Shown: one piece after another, positions 1 through 8,400 of the stretch
Numbering within the stretch: the stretch's first letter is position 1
Layout: each line of letters starts with the position of its first letter
NCBI GenBank assembly: GCA_022822785.1
Contig: JAJEAL010000117.1
Location: forward strand, 1 to 64,000
Length of the DNA: 64,000 nt
Source: Candidatus Poribacteria bacterium
GTDB lineage: Bacteria; Poribacteria; WGA-4E; PCPOR2b
Direction of reading: 5' to 3'
Translations under genes and position numbers: made by a program
The notes under the pieces: generated by a model
Databases searched by the model: none
Told to the model about the DNA's origin: nothing
Seen by the model: only the letters and a program-made list of their open reading frames with translations

Positions 1-121
1 CCTTCATTTTGCAATCGGTCAATAAGTTGCCCGATCCCACACCATTTTAATCCCTGCGCTGGCTTTTTAGGCGCTCCTCGTTGAAAACTTAATACTGATT
101 TTGAGACGCTATTGTTTGCTT

Positions 122-136
122 TGGCACGGTAATTGC
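122..136 (+). promoter_or_regulatory. sigma-54-type -24/-12 promoter box
   Basis: TGGCACG, four bases, then TTGC: an exact match to the known sigma-54 core consensus TGGCACG-N4-TTGC. It lies about 112 bases before the start of the exported protein at 249. A related box occurs at 1356-1370 within a duplicated upstream region, and a divergent sigma-54 gene is in the same window (36335-37669). No activator binding site was identified. The match is seen; use as a promoter is inferred. Confidence 0.55.
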
Positions 137-248
137 CCATACAGGATTGGACAAGTTGAGCGGAGCGAAATCCCCGATGGGTTGGGATAGTCCCGATTTA
201 TCGGAGCAGCGCCCTGATTCTTGAGATATTAAACAGGAGGTAGTAGAG

Positions 249-926
249 ATGAAAATGGTTGTTGGTGCTACGGTAATAGCTATCCTGATAGTATGTGGTG
301 CGTACTTTGGCAGTCATTTGTACTATGGGGACGACCCTGTTCCCCTCACTGTTGACAGTCAACCTCATAGGGTCTCCGTTGGAACTTCGACGGTGGATAA
401 TTCCGAAGTTGATGAACTAACGACTTCCGGTGTTTTCACTGACGAGTCAGATAGCTACGCTGCTGAGTCTCCTGACACGGTGGGACACTCTCATGAGGAG
501 TCCGCTTATTCTCCTGACAAACAAGTGATTGATGAACCGTTCCCAGAAGCGTGGGATTGGGAGGAGGAACTCCGTGAAGGGCGTCATGAGGAGTCTGTCA
601 CAGATCTATCGGATCAAGAACTCCGTGAGCGGTTTTTAGCGGATGTCGAAAGCGGCAAGTTCGCCCGTAAGATGCGTGAATATTTTGAGCGTGAACACGG
701 CAAAGGACCTGAAGTTGATGTGCTGGTTCGCTACTACGATAAACTTTTCAAGGGTCAGGCGACGTTGTCAGATCACATAGAATTCAAGATAGCCCGCCAG
801 GCATTGGGCGTGGCTGGATCTCAGGAAGCGGCCTCAATTGACAGCTCAATCGAACACCTTCAGGAACATGGTGATGGGTCGGTCGGAGGTAAATTAACCG
901 TAACTACATTGGACCGCTTGCGATAA
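249..926 (+). CDS. Signal-anchored protein of unknown function
   Basis: 225 aa. A clear ribosome site (AGGAGG, about 9 bases upstream) supports this ATG. Residues about 4-24 form one hydrophobic segment, so the protein is probably exported or anchored in the membrane. Residues 30-110 are acidic and rich in Ser, Thr, Asp and Glu (likely disordered); residues about 115-200 look helical and charged. No family was recognised. Upstream lies the sigma-54-like box at 122-136; downstream lie a propeller-tail relic and a strong terminator, suggesting a single-gene unit. The layout (short anchor plus acidic linker) resembles the small protein at 4350-4622. Confidence 0.75.
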   Translation: MKMVVGATVIAILIVCGAYFGSHLYYGDDPVPLTVDSQPHRVSVGTSTVDNSEVDELTTSGVFTDESDSYAAESPDTVGHSHEESAYSPDKQVIDEPFPEAWDWEEELREGRHEESVTDLSDQELRERFLADVESGKFARKMREYFEREHGKGPEVDVLVRYYDKLFKGQATLSDHIEFKIARQALGVAGSQEAASIDSSIEHLQEHGDGSVGGKLTVTTLDRLR

Positions 927-972
927 CGATGAGCCGGTCACAATGATTGATCAAACTACAGAAAGGAGTTAG

Positions 973-1131
973 GAAACGGATCACTTCCAAGGCGATTTGG
1001 CCCCCCGGGAATGGGATTCGCGTCTGCCGGTTTCACCGCAGGGGTTGGTTCCAAAGCGTTGGGGCGAAATTAAGTCTAACTCGTATAATCACCGAGGGAT
1101 TGGAGGCTATCCAATCCCTTCAATTCCTTAA
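973..1131 (+). pseudogene. Relic of the C-terminus of a TolB-like propeller protein
   Basis: In the frame beginning at 973, directly after an in-frame TAG, the translation contains REWDSRLPVSPQGLVPKRW followed by GEIKS. This matches the end of the intact propeller gene at 3123-4079 (QEWNPRLPISPQELTPTRW, then GKIKT). Only about 50 codons remain and there is no start codon or propeller body. The reading continues past the usual end to a TAA at 1129-1131. A 63-codon frame with a TTG start over the same bases is probably chance. This shows that a propeller paralogue once stood here. Confidence 0.6.
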
Positions 1132-1157
1132 CGCATAAGAAAGAACAGTTGGTAATT

Positions 1158-1199
1158 GCGGTATCATCCCTTTTTTCACGGGTATGATACCGCTTTTTT
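1158..1199 (+). terminator. Rho-independent terminator
   Basis: GCGGTATCAT (1158-1167) pairs perfectly with ATGATACCGC (1184-1193). The stem is extended by CCC/GGG next to the loop with a one-base bulge, and is followed by six T (1194-1199). It closes the unit of the gene at 249 and its downstream relic. Confidence 0.85.
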
Positions 1200-1261
1200 G
1201 TGCTTGGATCGACCGTCCCCTTAGGAATTACACCCTTCTGTTTGTAATAGGGCAATTTATT

Positions 1262-1402
1262 TTGTCCTATATAACACCGTTCTGATTGCTGCGCGGGCTT
1301 TTTCGTATCTTTCCGTTAAAAATTCATGCTGACTTTGAGATATTATTGTTTGTTTTGGTATGGAAATTGCTCGGGTCCTTTATAGGAGTTCACAAGTATC
1401 AA
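1262..1402 (+). repeat. Second copy of the upstream region found at about 45-165
   Basis: The two stretches share, in the same order, an ACC-GTT/ATT start, a TGCGC..GGCTTTTT block, a GTTAAAA/GAAAAC block, the GACTTTGAGA / GATTTTGAGA block with TATTGTTTG, the sigma-54-like box and a later ACAAGT. They differ by many substitutions, so this is an old duplication of a regulatory region. The first copy precedes the gene at 249; this one precedes a stretch of decayed coding sequence and the gene at 1729. Confidence 0.6.
1356..1370 (+). promoter_or_regulatory. Degenerate sigma-54-type box
   Basis: TGGTATG, four bases, TTGC: it keeps the essential GG and GC with correct spacing but deviates at two positions of the -24 element compared with 122-136. 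It lies in the duplicated upstream region and could drive the gene at 1729, though 359 bases away. Confidence 0.35.
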
Positions 1403-1595
1403 CCCTATCTACCAATGGTGCTAGTTTGCAACGGTTGATACGCTCTCTAGTCAGAAACCGAGCAGGTTGGTCTGCAACCTGTAGTCCAGATGGAGACTTT
1501 GGCTTTTACGGAAACTTATCCGGGTTTTATCAATTCGGCCTAAAACAGATGGAATCCAGAGAACTACGTTCAACAAGTTCCTCTCCTAAAAAACC

Positions 1596-1724
1596 TATTC
1601 TCATACCGAATATCTTAGTGATGTCGGAGATGCAATAGAAATCGTGGAGAGAAATTTCGCCTTGCAGCCTGACACTGTTTCAAGAATTACGGAGGGCTTA
1701 CTATTCCGAGATGAGGAGGAATAA
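1596..1724 (+). pseudogene. Short decayed coding tail
   Basis: One frame reads without stop from 1596 to a TAA at 1722-1724, with natural-looking sequence (EYLSDVGDAIEIVERNFALQ, then PDTVSRITEG). It is closed upstream by a TAA at about 1587 and has no start codon. It overlaps the ribosome site of the next gene. It probably is the end of a lost gene upstream of 1729; no homologue was recognised. The rest of 1400-1590 shows no convincing gene. Confidence 0.3.
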
Positions 1725-1728
1725 GACC

Positions 1729-2472
1729 ATGTTAATGCGTATGTCATTCACAATAACAATGTCTATTTTTTTCGCAGGATGGATCTGTTGCGTCATGTTT
1801 GGTCGTAATGACCAATCAGTGGCGTCGCCTGTGGAAACCGAAATCCAACTCTTACAAGTAGGTAGGTTTCACGGCGACGAGGTTTCAGCAGAATCAGGGG
1901 AAATCTGGCTGGGATTGTATCCGATGTCCGATGGGTACGCGTTAATCCCTTCAAGGATTACAGTGGGAACCGTTTATGACCCGTTTGTTGATAATGCCGG
2001 GGAGAAGACCGGAAAAGCGGTATCGGTAGAGGAACAGACGCGCCCGCTTTTTCTGATAAAGGGTTTAGATGTACCTAAAGGAAAATACATCAGGACACTA
2101 TCCGCCGAAGGGGCAATTTTGCCCCCCGGTAAGTACCTTGACCTTAGATTGGATGGCAAAAATGAATATCATTTAACAGTTTATGGCGAAGGGGAGGTAG
2201 GACCGAACGGATTTACTTCACTGCAAAACTACAGCCTTGAATTATCCAAGCGGCATCTATCACAGGAGCTGATCGCGTACAGTTCAACGAATGGTGCCAT
2301 ACCCGCCCTGCTCTGGGCAGGAGATCTGGATGGGGACGGTCAATTGGATCTGGTCATTAACGCGACCCCACATTACGCTGTATATTCTGCGCCGATGTTG
2401 TTCCTTTCATCAATGGCGAAGGATGGAAATTTAGTGCAGAAGGTTGCGGCATTTGTCGCTACCGGATGCTAG
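1729..2472 (+). CDS. Exported FG-GAP/VCBS-like protein
   Basis: 247 aa. The ATG at 1729 is chosen because AGGAGGA lies 8 bases before it; an in-frame ATG at 1711 has no such site. Residues 5-24 form a signal peptide. The middle (about 30-160) is predicted beta-rich. Near the C-terminus AGDLDGDGQLDLV is a classic calcium-binding FG-GAP/VCBS signature, followed by a hydrophobic strand and a terminal Cys. Such secreted proteins bind ligands or surfaces; the ligand here is unknown. The gene is followed by a 37-base relic of the propeller tail (2548-2584). Confidence 0.7.
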   Translation: MLMRMSFTITMSIFFAGWICCVMFGRNDQSVASPVETEIQLLQVGRFHGDEVSAESGEIWLGLYPMSDGYALIPSRITVGTVYDPFVDNAGEKTGKAVSVEEQTRPLFLIKGLDVPKGKYIRTLSAEGAILPPGKYLDLRLDGKNEYHLTVYGEGEVGPNGFTSLQNYSLELSKRHLSQELIAYSSTNGAIPALLWAGDLDGDGQLDLVINATPHYAVYSAPMLFLSSMAKDGNLVQKVAAFVATGC

Positions 2473-2547
2473 TACACTAGAACGTGTTGGTATTTCCGTG
2501 CTAATAGTGTATGACAGGTGAATCGAAGGACTTAGAATAGGAGTTCA

Positions 2548-2584
2548 CCACAACGCTTTGGGAAAAATAACAACAACCAAGTAG
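2548..2584 (+). pseudogene. 37-base relic of the propeller C-terminal tail
   Basis: This stretch aligns base by base with the last codons of the gene ending at 4079: an ACAACGC block, GGGAAAAATAA, then CAACAACCAAGTAG, giving GKITTTK and a stop. No open upstream part remains. It is the second of three such tails within 4.1 kb (also 1.0 kb and 4.05 kb). Confidence 0.5.
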
Positions 2585-2644
2585 AATTGATGTAGCGATT
2601 GGCTCTCAGCATTCAACAGCCCACGCCGGGCAAGGAGTAAGGAA

Positions 2645-2859
2645 ATGATAACGCATGAGTACCTCAACCTGCGGATAAATCAAGTAGACAGAATAGCAGC
2701 GAAACAATCCGGGCTCCCGTCTCTATTCTACACTATCAAGCGATGCTACGGAGATAACGAGGCATCCAACTATCTCCATACCTACAAGAACTCCATGGTT
2801 ACAAGAAAACGGGTGGTGGACGCTTTTTCAGCGCGGTAGGGGATACAACTTGTTTTTAA
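2645..2859 (+). pseudogene. Frameshifted copy of the small gene at 4675
   Basis: The first 49 codons are nearly identical to the gene at 4675-4878 (shared YLNLRINQVDRIAAKQSG). A 17-base imperfect tandem duplication (2774-2790 and 2791-2807, 14 of 17 bases equal) then shifts the frame, so translation ends early at 2839 after 64 residues. In the other frame the original end is still readable (KKTGGGRFFSAVGDTTCF, stop at 2857-2859) and lines up with the end of the intact copy. The ribosome site CAAGGAG is kept, so a 64-aa product may still be made. Confidence 0.65.
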
Positions 2860-2910
2860 GTGGATTTGCTTGTGCTATTGACGCCTCTATCGTCAAAGGA
2901 GACCATAACA

Positions 2911-3105
2911 ATGTCTGATTACTACGTTGGAATGAAATACGAAACCTTCTTAGCGCGCAACAGGAACAATATACTCCGCAGCGATCTACTGTTCGACTGT
3001 GAGGGCGGGAATGCGTCAGAATACCAATGGAATGACGGCAGGATAGTCTTCATCCTATGGCATTCACGGCTGAACCAACTCCGTATCATTTATATCGAAG
3101 AATAA
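2911..3105 (+). CDS. Small protein of unknown function
   Basis: 64 aa. The ATG at 2911 has AAAGGAG 8 bases upstream; a longer frame starting at 2860 lacks a site. The sequence (MSDYYVGMKYETFLARNRN onward) is soluble-looking, with no signal peptide, and ends in beta-like segments (RIVFILWHSRLNQLRIIYI). This resembles small beta proteins of the lipoprotein-assembly (SmpA/BamE) type only vaguely. It is followed 17 bases later by the propeller gene, so co-transcription is likely. Confidence 0.5.
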   Translation: MSDYYVGMKYETFLARNRNNILRSDLLFDCEGGNASEYQWNDGRIVFILWHSRLNQLRIIYIEE

Positions 3106-3122
3106 AAGGGAGCAAATTGCTG

Positions 3123-4079
3123 ATGAAACGGCATCGCATTATCCTCGTGGTTTGCTTTTGGCTGGTCACGAGCCCCCTTTGGGGCAAAATTGCTTTTTAT
3201 TCTACGCGGGATGGAAACAGCGAAATCTATACGATGGACTCTGACGGGGGCAACCAGACTCGATTCACGTTCAATGAAGCGAGTGATGTTAACCCCGTTT
3301 GGTCTCCCAACGGCCAACAGATTGCTTTCGGCAGCGATCGGGATGGAAATTGGGAGGTGTATGTGATGGACGCCGATGGGCAGAACCAACGGCGGTTAAC
3401 ACATCACCCCGGCATTGATGGTTATCCCGATTGGTCGCCTGATGGCTCTCAAATTGCGTTTGATAGCACCCGAAGTGCGCTTGAGATTTATGTAATGAAC
3501 GTCGATGGTGGCGATATCAAACAGGTGACAGACCTAGGGTTTGCCTCAAGACCGCGGTGGTCGCCGGATGGACAGTGGATACTGTTTATGGCGGGGCAAA
3601 TTTATGCCATCCGTCCCGATGGCACGGACCAGTGGCGGGTTTCTGAACCGAAGCCGGATGCAGGGATGTACTTGGGTGGGTGGTCGCCCGACGGGAAACA
3701 GATTGTGTATGTAGAAGCGATACACTCTAGTGTTAATGCTTCCACTCCAGTCATTGTCACCCTACCCCCTGCAGACCCGCAAGGGGGACTCAAGCGAGTA
3801 GCGGTTAAGATACCACGAAGAATAAAGGCTCTTCATTCTGTTTCTTTCTCTGCCGATGGGAAGGCAATACTCTTTAATGGTAAGAAACATTTTGTCAGGG
3901 AGGGTGTTAAGGGGGATTCGTGGAATATCTACCGCTTTGGACTGGTTGATAAGCAGCTGATACGGCTGACCCACAGTCAGGGAGCTGATGTTGTCCCACA
4001 GGAGTGGAATCCGCGCTTGCCTATCTCGCCACAGGAACTAACCCCAACGCGCTGGGGGAAAATAAAAACAACCAAGTAA
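3123..4079 (+). CDS. Exported TolB-like beta-propeller protein
   Basis: 318 aa. The ATG at 3123 follows AAAGGGAG; the upstream 22 codons in frame overlap the previous gene and are disregarded. Residues 1-20 are a signal peptide ending near LWG-K. At least five PD40/WD40-like repeats follow (pattern NPVWSPNGQQIAFGSDRDGN, YPDWSPDGSQIAF, RPRWSPDGQWILF, GGWSPDGKQIVY, SFSADGKAILF), the TolB-type propeller. It is likely periplasmic and binding a protein or glycan. The end, LPISPQELTPTRWGKIK, is a tail that recurs at 1.0, 2.55 and 40.6 kb in unrelated or broken genes. A terminator follows directly. Confidence 0.85.
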   Translation: MKRHRIILVVCFWLVTSPLWGKIAFYSTRDGNSEIYTMDSDGGNQTRFTFNEASDVNPVWSPNGQQIAFGSDRDGNWEVYVMDADGQNQRRLTHHPGIDGYPDWSPDGSQIAFDSTRSALEIYVMNVDGGDIKQVTDLGFASRPRWSPDGQWILFMAGQIYAIRPDGTDQWRVSEPKPDAGMYLGGWSPDGKQIVYVEAIHSSVNASTPVIVTLPPADPQGGLKRVAVKIPRRIKALHSVSFSADGKAILFNGKKHFVREGVKGDSWNIYRFGLVDKQLIRLTHSQGADVVPQEWNPRLPISPQELTPTRWGKIKTTK

Positions 4080-4086
4080 AAATAAG

Positions 4087-4119
4087 AGAGGGGGCGATTA
4101 TGCCTCCTTTTTTATTTTA
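4087..4119 (+). terminator. Rho-independent terminator
   Basis: AGAGGGGGC (4087-4095) pairs with GCCTCCTTT (4102-4110), with two G-T pairs and a six-base loop, running into T-rich sequence up to 4119. It ends the propeller gene. Confidence 0.75.
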
Positions 4120-4135
4120 GGAAGGAGCACATATC

Positions 4136-4285
4136 ATGGTTTTCAGAAGTGCAATTATCACCGCATTTGCCTTTTTAAGCGCCGGGTTGTATCTCTATTT
4201 AATGCTGCTCATTTTTCTAATGATGGAAAGTCTATTCGCTTTGGTGGAAAACAGAATAGTGCTATCAGTTCTGACGGGTCGATAA
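4136..4285 (+). CDS. Possible 49-aa membrane peptide
   Basis: ATG at 4136 with GAAGGAG 9 bases upstream, and an open frame of 49 codons with a long hydrophobic stretch (residues 6-36). The second half overlaps a relic of propeller coding sequence in another frame (4198-4353), so the lower part of this frame may be accidental; the ribosome site and first 20 codons look like a genuine signal-peptide start whose original reading frame was lost. Expression is uncertain. Confidence 0.3.
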   Translation: MVFRSAIITAFAFLSAGLYLYLMLLIFLMMESLFALVENRIVLSVLTGR

Positions 4286-4353
4286 GCGACTCATACTATT
4301 ATTCATTTAGATACCTTGGCACATTAAGATGCCACAAAGGGGTGCTCCCATGA
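4198..4353 (+). pseudogene. Relic of a propeller blade
   Basis: In the frame of 4198 the translation FNAAHFSNDGKSIRFGG is a PD40 blade (compare FSADGKAILFNG in the gene at 3123), followed by about 35 further codons to a TGA at 4351-4353. There is no start in this frame. Together with the signal-peptide-like start at 4136 it suggests a deleted propeller paralogue with a frameshift between the two pieces. Confidence 0.5.
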
Positions 4354-4622
4354 AATTAAGAATTGCAATTGTCGCTGTTATGGTCCTTTTAGTCGCAGGA
4401 TTGTACTTCTATCTCAACCCTGTAGAGAAAGGGCAACCGCTGTTTCGCAAGAGTGAGCCTAATACCGTTGAGGAATCTGTGGTGCCTGATAATTCCGATA
4501 ATTTGGATCGCAATGATATTCCCAGGCAACAAGAACCCAAAAGTCCTGAAAGGGTTCAGCCCAAACATTTCCACACGATCGTGGTACTCCTCGGAAAGCA
4601 TCTGTCAACCGCCGATAGCTAG
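4350..4622 (+). CDS. Small signal-anchored protein, unknown
   Basis: 90 aa. The ATG at 4350 has AAAGGGG 8 bases upstream; an in-frame ATG at 4329 has none. Residues 2-21 form a hydrophobic anchor (IAIVAVMVLLVAGLYFYL). The rest is polar, rich in Pro, Glu and Asn, probably disordered, and the last 15 residues look out of character and may follow a frameshift. Layout is similar to the gene at 249. No function can be given. Confidence 0.5.
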   Translation: MKLRIAIVAVMVLLVAGLYFYLNPVEKGQPLFRKSEPNTVEESVVPDNSDNLDRNDIPRQQEPKSPERVQPKHFHTIVVLLGKHLSTADS

Positions 4623-4638
4623 TGGAGCAATTGACAAT

Positions 4639-4925
4639 CAAATTTCAACAGCCCTCCGGGCAAGGAGTAAGAAAATGACAACGCGTGAGTATCTCAACCT
4701 GCGGATAAATCAAGTAGACAGGATAGCAGCGAAACAATCCGGGCTCCCGTCTCTATTCTACACTATCAAGCGATGCTACGGAGATAACGAGGCATCAAGC
4801 TATCTCCATACCTACAAAGGAACGAAGGGTCGCCCAAGCGTTGTTTTCATCGCGGGAGGCAATGCAACTCGTTTTTAGGGAGATTTGTCTGTGTTATTGG
4901 CACTTCTAACGATTAACCTTTAACT
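4639..4925 (+). repeat. Duplicated gene segment (other copy 2605-2897)
   Basis: Both copies begin with TTCAACAGCCC and CGGGCAAGGAGTAAG before the start codon, keep nearly identical first halves of the gene, and then share a weaker match through the stop codon into the 3' flank (CAACT-GTTTTTA, GATTTG, GTG-TATTG). The graded similarity suggests gene conversion or selection on the front part only. Confidence 0.65.
4675..4878 (+). CDS. Small protein of unknown function, intact copy
   Basis: 67 aa. ATG at 4675 with CAAGGAG 8 bases upstream. No signal peptide; the first 50 residues look helical and basic (YLNLRINQVDRIAAKQSG, YTIKRCYGDNEAS), the end is glycine-rich (VVFIAGGNATRF). It is 95 percent or more identical to the first 49 codons of the frameshifted copy at 2645, and the similarity continues about 45 bases past the stop. 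So a whole gene with flanks was duplicated, recently in the front half. It was not recognised as a known family. Confidence 0.55.
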   Translation: MTTREYLNLRINQVDRIAAKQSGLPSLFYTIKRCYGDNEASSYLHTYKGTKGRPSVVFIAGGNATRF

Positions 4926-4941
4926 GTAAGGAAGTTTTGCC

Positions 4942-5175
4942 ATGAAACGCTTTGCCACACTAACCCTGATATTTGCACTATCAATCGTTTGTGTAATTGA
5001 TTCTTCTGCAGGTCTATATCCCCCAGGAACGTGGGATCACACTGCGATGGCAACTATATCGACACTTGAAGCGACGCATATCGTTGTCGGTGAAGTAACG
5101 CATGTCTCTTTTGTCTTTCGGCAAGACGGCTCTGAACCCCTCAGTTTGGTAAATCTCAAAGGAGGAGTATCATGA
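4942..5175 (+). CDS. Short exported protein, probably truncated
   Basis: 77 aa. AAGGAAG lies 10 bases before the ATG. Residues 1-23 form a signal peptide (cleavage near SSA-G). The mature part contains THIVVGEVTHVSFVF, which has the look of the beta-strand start of a larger secreted domain, but the frame stops after 50 more residues. The stop overlaps the start of the next mini-gene by 4 bases (ATGA). Confidence 0.45.
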   Translation: MKRFATLTLIFALSIVCVIDSSAGLYPPGTWDHTAMATISTLEATHIVVGEVTHVSFVFRQDGSEPLSLVNLKGGVS

Positions 5176-5240
5176 AAGCCCTAGCAATCGTAACCATCGC
5201 ACTAACCATCGGATTCACTGTAATTACCCCCAAAAACTAG
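5172..5240 (+). CDS. Signal-peptide-only mini-ORF
   Basis: ATGAAAGCC start preceded by AAAGGAGG (5-6 bases), overlapping the previous stop. The 22 codons encode one hydrophobic segment (LAIVTIALTIGFTVI) and then TAG. It is either the start of a deleted exported protein or a tiny membrane peptide; the former is more likely given the decay around it. Confidence 0.35.
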   Translation: MKALAIVTIALTIGFTVITPKN

Positions 5241-5441
5241 ACAGTTGACTAAGGTATATTTCTCACTGGGAAAGCGGTCGTCATCTGTGCGACAATATGG
5301 GTCAGATTTTACACCTTAAATATAGCCCGTGGCTGTCTAAAGGATGGGGGTAAGCTCATCTATACCCAGCCACCAACATAGAGCTATTAACTTTCTGCTC
5401 GGTATCACCTAACAGGCCAATGTCATAAAGGAGAAACTCTC

Positions 5442-8400
5442 ATGTATGCACGGCACAAACAACCCATAGTCTTTATCCTATTTCTCTGCTGTTTTGTATC
5501 TGTTCTCTTACCGATTGCCCACGCTCAAGACGAAACGGTTGATGAAAAAATCGTCATGCGCTATAAGCAGATGCTGGAGCGCAAACCGAAAGAGGGTAGT
5601 ACGTTTGACCGCTTGTATCAGCTTTATCTTGAAGGGCAGGGCTTGGACCAGATGGTTGTTGACTATCAAACGGAGGCGGGGGCAAAACCGGAGGATCCGA
5701 ACCTACAATTGATTCTGGGGCATATCTACAAGCGATTGGGCAAAAATACGGAAGCAATCGCGGCGTATAAGCGTGCTGTTGATTTAGCACCGGACAATTA
5801 CTATCCGCACTTTGCGCTTGGACAGATGTATGCGACGTTGCGTCAGCATGAGGAAGCAACAGCTGCGCTCACAAAGGCGGCGGATCTTGCGATAGCGTCA
5901 CAGGCTGCCACGCCTGATGAATTGACAGCTACCTATAAAGCGCTTGGACGCGCCTATTTCCGTCGCGATCGGATAGATGAGGCGATTGCGGCGTGGGTCA
6001 AAATGGCTGAATTGGATCCGGAGAACCTCTTCTCCCGTATTGAGTTGGCGGATCTGTTTCGTGAGGGTGAACTTTACACCCAAGCCATCGAACAGCACGA
6101 GGCGATTGTCGAATTGAAGCGGGATGACCCGTATCGAGTCTGTTTGAGTCTGCGGGAGATTGGGAAGATTCAGGAGGAGATGAGGGGATACGATGCTGCC
6201 GTCCAAAGCTATGACAAAGCCCTTGCGTTGACAGGGCCTGGAAACTGGTTACGAAAAGACTTGCATCAACGCATCATCGGTATCTACGCCCACAACGGGG
6301 ATTGGCCCGGCTTAATCACCTATTATGAGGGCAAACTCGCCCAAACACCGAATGATGTGGAATTGATTGGCTTGCTTGCCAGTGCCTATATCGAGAATGA
6401 GGAGATGGATGAAGGCATCGCCAAGTACAGGCAGGGATTGGAACTTGCTCCGACGGACGCTGGACTCCGCCTGAACCTTATCGCTGTTTTCCGTAACACC
6501 GAGAGATTTGAAGAAGCGGCAGCAGAATATGAAATCTTCAGCGAGGCGCAGCCGGACGATTTTGGGATCTACCGTGAACTCGGCGAATTGTACCTGCAAC
6601 TGGAGGACGAAGATAGAGCAAAGGCAACCTATCAGCGGATGATTGACCGTGATTCAGATAATGCAGGAACCCACCTCATCCTCGCTGAAATTTACACAGG
6701 GCATGGATGGACAGATGATGCTGTTGCAGCATACGAAAAAGCAATTTCGCTCGCGCCTGACAATCTCGATTACATCGAGTATTTCGGTGAATTCTACTTT
6801 CGTCAAGGAAATCGTGAGAAGGCTGTCGAGACGTGGAATCGGATGGTCGCCCCCCTATTTCCCCCCGCAAGCGGGGAGATAAAGGGGGGTAGTGCCGAGA
6901 ATTATGACCGCCTCGCACAGTTGCTGGACACCAAGTATTTCCGGGGGGAAGCCATCGCCGCAAGTCGAAAGGCGGTTGAGTTGGGGCCCGGTGAGTATCG
7001 CTACCGTGAGGCGTTGGCGCAGCGGTTGATGGAAAACAAGGATTATGAGGAAGCGTTGGCTGAGTACACGGAAGCTGCGAAGTTAGCACCGAACCCCTTC
7101 TTCGCAGAGCGGATGACCGATCAGCAGATTGAAATCTATCGGCGTCAGGGTATCTTGGCGGAGAAAATTGACGAGTTGGAAGGGTTGCCTGAAAGTTTTG
7201 AACAACAGAAACAGCTTGCCAAAATGTATCTCAAGCTGGGGAACGTGACAAATGCACTTGCAATTCTGATTCAGGCAAGAGGACTCAAACCAGATGATGT
7301 ACAAGTCAATCGCTGGCTGGTGGAGCTGTATACCAGAAGTGGACGGCGTGACGAAGCGGTCGCTATTTACAATCATCTCGTTCAGGTTGATGCCGGGAAT
7401 GCACGGGAATACTATTCAGATAACGCACGTCTCCATCTGCGTGCGATGGACTTCGACGCCGCCATCACAGCCGCAAAACAGGCGATTGCACATAGCCCCC
7501 GGAATCCGGAGGGGCACCAACTACTTGCCACAATCGAGAAGCAGCGTGGACATTACGACGCGGCGGCCGATAGCCTCAAACAGGCAATCCGTTTGCGCTC
7601 CGACTCCACCGACATTCGTGCCGAACTTGCAGATGTGTATCAGCAAGCGGGCGATTATCGGCAGGCAATTGAGCAGTATTGGCGATGCTGGGATCTGAGC
7701 GACGAACTCAGTGATAAGCTCTCGTTCGTCAATCGGTTAGAGGGCGCATATTATGATCTTGGACGAAGCGATGAGTTGGAAGATACGCTCCGGCAGATAG
7801 CAAGGGTAAACCCAAATGACCGAGGTCCCGTGTTAGGATTAGCAGAATTGTACCGGAGGCAAGGAGACCTACCCGCTGCGAGAGAACAATTGGCACGAGC
7901 ATTGGAGCAAGAGACGCAGAATCCCGCCCTACTGACGCAGTTAGTTAAAATTAACCTCGAACTTGGTGAAACGCAGCAGGCGCTTTCGTATCAGCAGCGG
8001 CTTGTCAAGGCACAGCCTAATCCTTATCACCAACAGAAACTTGGCGAAATGCTCTTTGACATTGGTCGAGAGCAGGAGGCAGTTCAGACGTGGTCAAAGC
8101 TGCTGCACGTTAGAAATAAAGATGTCGAAGCGGAGATAAAACTGGCAGAATTACTCAGTCAACATGGGTTGCTTGATGAAGCGCTTTCTGCGTTAGATCG
8201 TGCCGGAGAGAAAGTAACGGAGGCGAAAAAACTGTATCATATAGGTGCGTTGCTGGTCGAGATGAACGAATTGGAGCGCGCTACATCACATTTCGATCGA
8301 ATACTGGCGATGCCCGAACCGTCTTCAGAAGCTAAGAAAAATGTGGGACAGGCTGGCCGCCCAACTGTTGGATCATCTCAGAAATCGTTCCTACCCGATA

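Noticed and set aside
947-1138. 63-codon open frame with TTG start
   Set aside because: The same bases contain a clear propeller-tail relic in another frame, and the start has no well-placed ribosome site.
1360-1638. 92-codon open frame
   Set aside because: It starts inside the duplicated promoter region at the sigma-54-like box and shows no protein-like pattern.
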